NCBI RefSeq assembly: GCF_029906345.1
Contig: NZ_JARYGY010000006.1
Coordinates: 1 to 64,000, forward strand
Reading direction: 5' to 3'
DNA length: 64,000 nucleotides
Source of the DNA: Aquimarina mycalae
Lineage (GTDB): Bacteria > Bacteroidota > Bacteroidia > Flavobacteriales > Flavobacteriaceae
A program made the position numbers and the translations under genes. Position 1 is the first letter of the stretch; each line of letters starts with the position of its first letter. This document shows, piece after piece, positions 62,966 through 64,000 of this stretch. Under the pieces are notes generated by a model. The model searched no databases. It was not told the DNA's origin and saw only the letters and a program-made list of their open reading frames with translations.

Positions 62966-63910
62966 CTAGGCAGAAATTGTATTCTTATCTGTTTTCTTAA
63001 CAGTTACTTTTTGCTTTTTTGAGTTCGAAAAAGTTTGCATTTTATAATATTGGGTTAAGAAATCATAACATACCATTTCATGTAGTCTATTTTTTGATTT
63101 AAAAATTCGATTCATTAGCATGTGGATATAACTAGCTATCAATTGATTTAGAGGGATGTCTAATCCGTTTTCTTCGTTTAATTGGTTAATATACTTTCCA
63201 ATTTCTTTGCTTTCGCTATAATTAGTTTTGAGGATTTCTTCTATTGGTTGAAACTCTGGATTACTTATAGAGTTGTCCAGAAATTCGGATATTTTAGTTC
63301 TATGAGTATTGTATTTAGCGTTAATTTGTTTTTTGGTGGATTTTTGGATGGAAAATTCTTGCGCGAAACTAATTCTAAGAGTATCCAGTAAGTGAAGCTT
63401 TTCTGATAATTTGTAGTCAAATATGTTTAACAAGTTATCCATAGCCTTTAGTGCAAATAACCATCGTAATTCTTCTCCTTCTGTATCATCAATCATAGCT
63501 ATAAAATCTACAATCATTTTACTTTCATAATAGAATAGTTCTTCTGAGATTCCTATAGTTTTTAAGCCGTAACGCTCGATTTCTCTTTGGTAGGTATCAA
63601 TTTGGATTTTCCATACTAGATCCTCGGTAACATATGTGTGTAATGCAGTATGCATTGCATTAATGATGACACCTATTTTTTCTGGATGCTTATAGTTAAA
63701 CCGAACCCTAATATGATGTTTAGGATCTGCATACCTAATAAAAAACCATTTGTCTATTTGTTTTTCTTTAATTAATTTTTCTGTTAATGGCTTTAAGACA
63801 TCAGTGAGTATCATATCCGAAGTTTTTGCACCAGTATAAATTTTATAATAAAGCCATTCACTTCCGATTATAAAATTACGATTCACCGTATTACTCTTAA
63901 CTATTTCCAT
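62966..63910 (-). CDS. Thiopeptide-type bacteriocin biosynthesis protein (stand-alone SpaB_C / LanB elimination domain)
   Basis: The 314-residue protein matches the C-terminal domain of LanB dehydratases: 'WLYYKIYTGAKTSDMIL' at the start, 'KWFFIRYADPKHHIRVRF' with the conserved Arg/His residues, 'QIDTYQREIERYG' and 'YYESKMIVDFIAMI'. In class I lanthipeptide and thiopeptide systems this domain removes glutamate from glutamylated Ser/Thr to give dehydro amino acids. Here it is a separate protein, as in split-LanB systems. Its ATG comes 1 nt after the stop of a probable dehydratase frame, so they are translationally linked. The basic tail 'KKQKVTVKKTDKN' is unusual. Confidence 0.88.
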   Translation of the reverse strand: MEIVKSNTVNRNFIIGSEWLYYKIYTGAKTSDMILTDVLKPLTEKLIKEKQIDKWFFIRYADPKHHIRVRFNYKHPEKIGVIINAMHTALHTYVTEDLVWKIQIDTYQREIERYGLKTIGISEELFYYESKMIVDFIAMIDDTEGEELRWLFALKAMDNLLNIFDYKLSEKLHLLDTLRISFAQEFSIQKSTKKQINAKYNTHRTKISEFLDNSISNPEFQPIEEILKTNYSESKEIGKYINQLNEENGLDIPLNQLIASYIHMLMNRIFKSKNRLHEMVCYDFLTQYYKMQTFSNSKKQKVTVKKTDKNTISA

Positions 63911-63911
63911 C

Positions 63912-64000
63912 CTACATTTTTTTTTGATTATAAAAGGAAACTACGATCTGATTCGTGTAACATTGATTGCCATTAGCGACTATTCCTTTCTCCGTAAATA
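63912..64000 (-). CDS. Probable lantibiotic dehydratase C-terminus (5' part outside window)
   Basis: On the minus strand one frame is open from the window edge to a TAG at 63914-63912, encoding 28 residues that include 'YTNQIVVSFYNQKKM'. The pattern 'NxIVVxF' close to the end resembles the last strand of LanB N-terminal (glutamylation) domains, which commonly end '..NEIVVPL..'. The TAG is followed after 1 nt by the SpaB_C-type ATG. Both other frames close within nine codons. The name rests mainly on context, so it is tentative. Confidence 0.55.
   Translation of the reverse strand, partial: FTEKGIVANGNQCYTNQIVVSFYNQKKM

Noticed and set aside
1..64000. CRISPR arrays, prophage or insertion sequences
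   Set aside because: No regularly spaced direct repeats, transposase, integrase or phage structural genes were seen anywhere in the window.

Overview
The window is AT-rich chromosomal DNA from a marine-type Flavobacteriaceae bacterium (phylum Bacteroidota). An Aquimarina-like genus is my best guess, but that is impression only. Evidence for the group: type IX secretion (T9SS) cargo tails, PorP/SprF, PorV/PorQ and OmpA/PD40 proteins, families typical of the group (DUF4369, DUF6265, DUF6503, DUF2723), a SusC-like/OMP_b-brl_3 receptor, TAnnTTTG promoter boxes, and start codons without Shine-Dalgarno sequences. No insertion sequence, prophage or CRISPR array was seen. Gene density is normal, with 55 protein genes of at least 60 codons counting partial ones, one possible micro-ORF, and one tRNA-Thr.

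Layout. 1-4.4 kb: end of a T9SS type-B (gliding-associated tail) repeat protein, then PorP/SprF and a PorE-like OmpA protein. 4.5-7.2 kb: a tightly packed run of idi, a PTPS/QueD-type enzyme, a Bcp peroxiredoxin, manA and a small helical protein, followed by tRNA-Thr. 7.5-15.4 kb: a minus-strand run of membrane proteins and lipoproteins, an AraC regulator, an M61 protease, a HAD phosphatase and an alpha/beta hydrolase that has lost its nucleophile serine. 15.5-20.3 kb: P1-type nuclease, AraC regulator, DoxX-like proteins, AlkB, DUF3052-like and DUF6503 proteins. 20.5-31.6 kb: S9 peptidase, DUF2723 GT-C protein, a membrane-tethered LuxR regulator, HtpG, and a TetR-like/ABC1-kinase pair. 31.9-36.2 kb: TPR histidine kinase with NarL-type regulator, a small protein resembling a T9SS tail, and FabH. 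36.5-41.1 kb: outer-membrane receptor, CoA-binding protein, sodium/solute symporter. 41.3-48.4 kb: a propeller/Y_Y_Y LytS-type kinase, its LytTR regulator and a large T9SS cargo adhesin. A 15-bp direct repeat at 21-bp spacing sits between regulator and cargo. 48.5-60.9 kb: envelope housekeeping genes (LolD-like ATPase, ABC-F, Lnt, PorV/PorQ, PssA, LptB, CMD protein, TatC, KdsD) and RecQ.

60.9-64 kb is the most interesting region. A stand-alone SpaB_C/thiopeptide-type protein starts 1 nt after the stop of what looks like a lantibiotic dehydratase running off the right edge. About 1.8 kb further along the same strand lies a small Cys-rich peptide with a GG-type leader. This is probably the edge of a RiPP (ribosomal peptide natural product) locus with a split LanB enzyme. 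The transporter and most of the dehydratase lie outside the window, and the link between enzyme and peptide is inferred.
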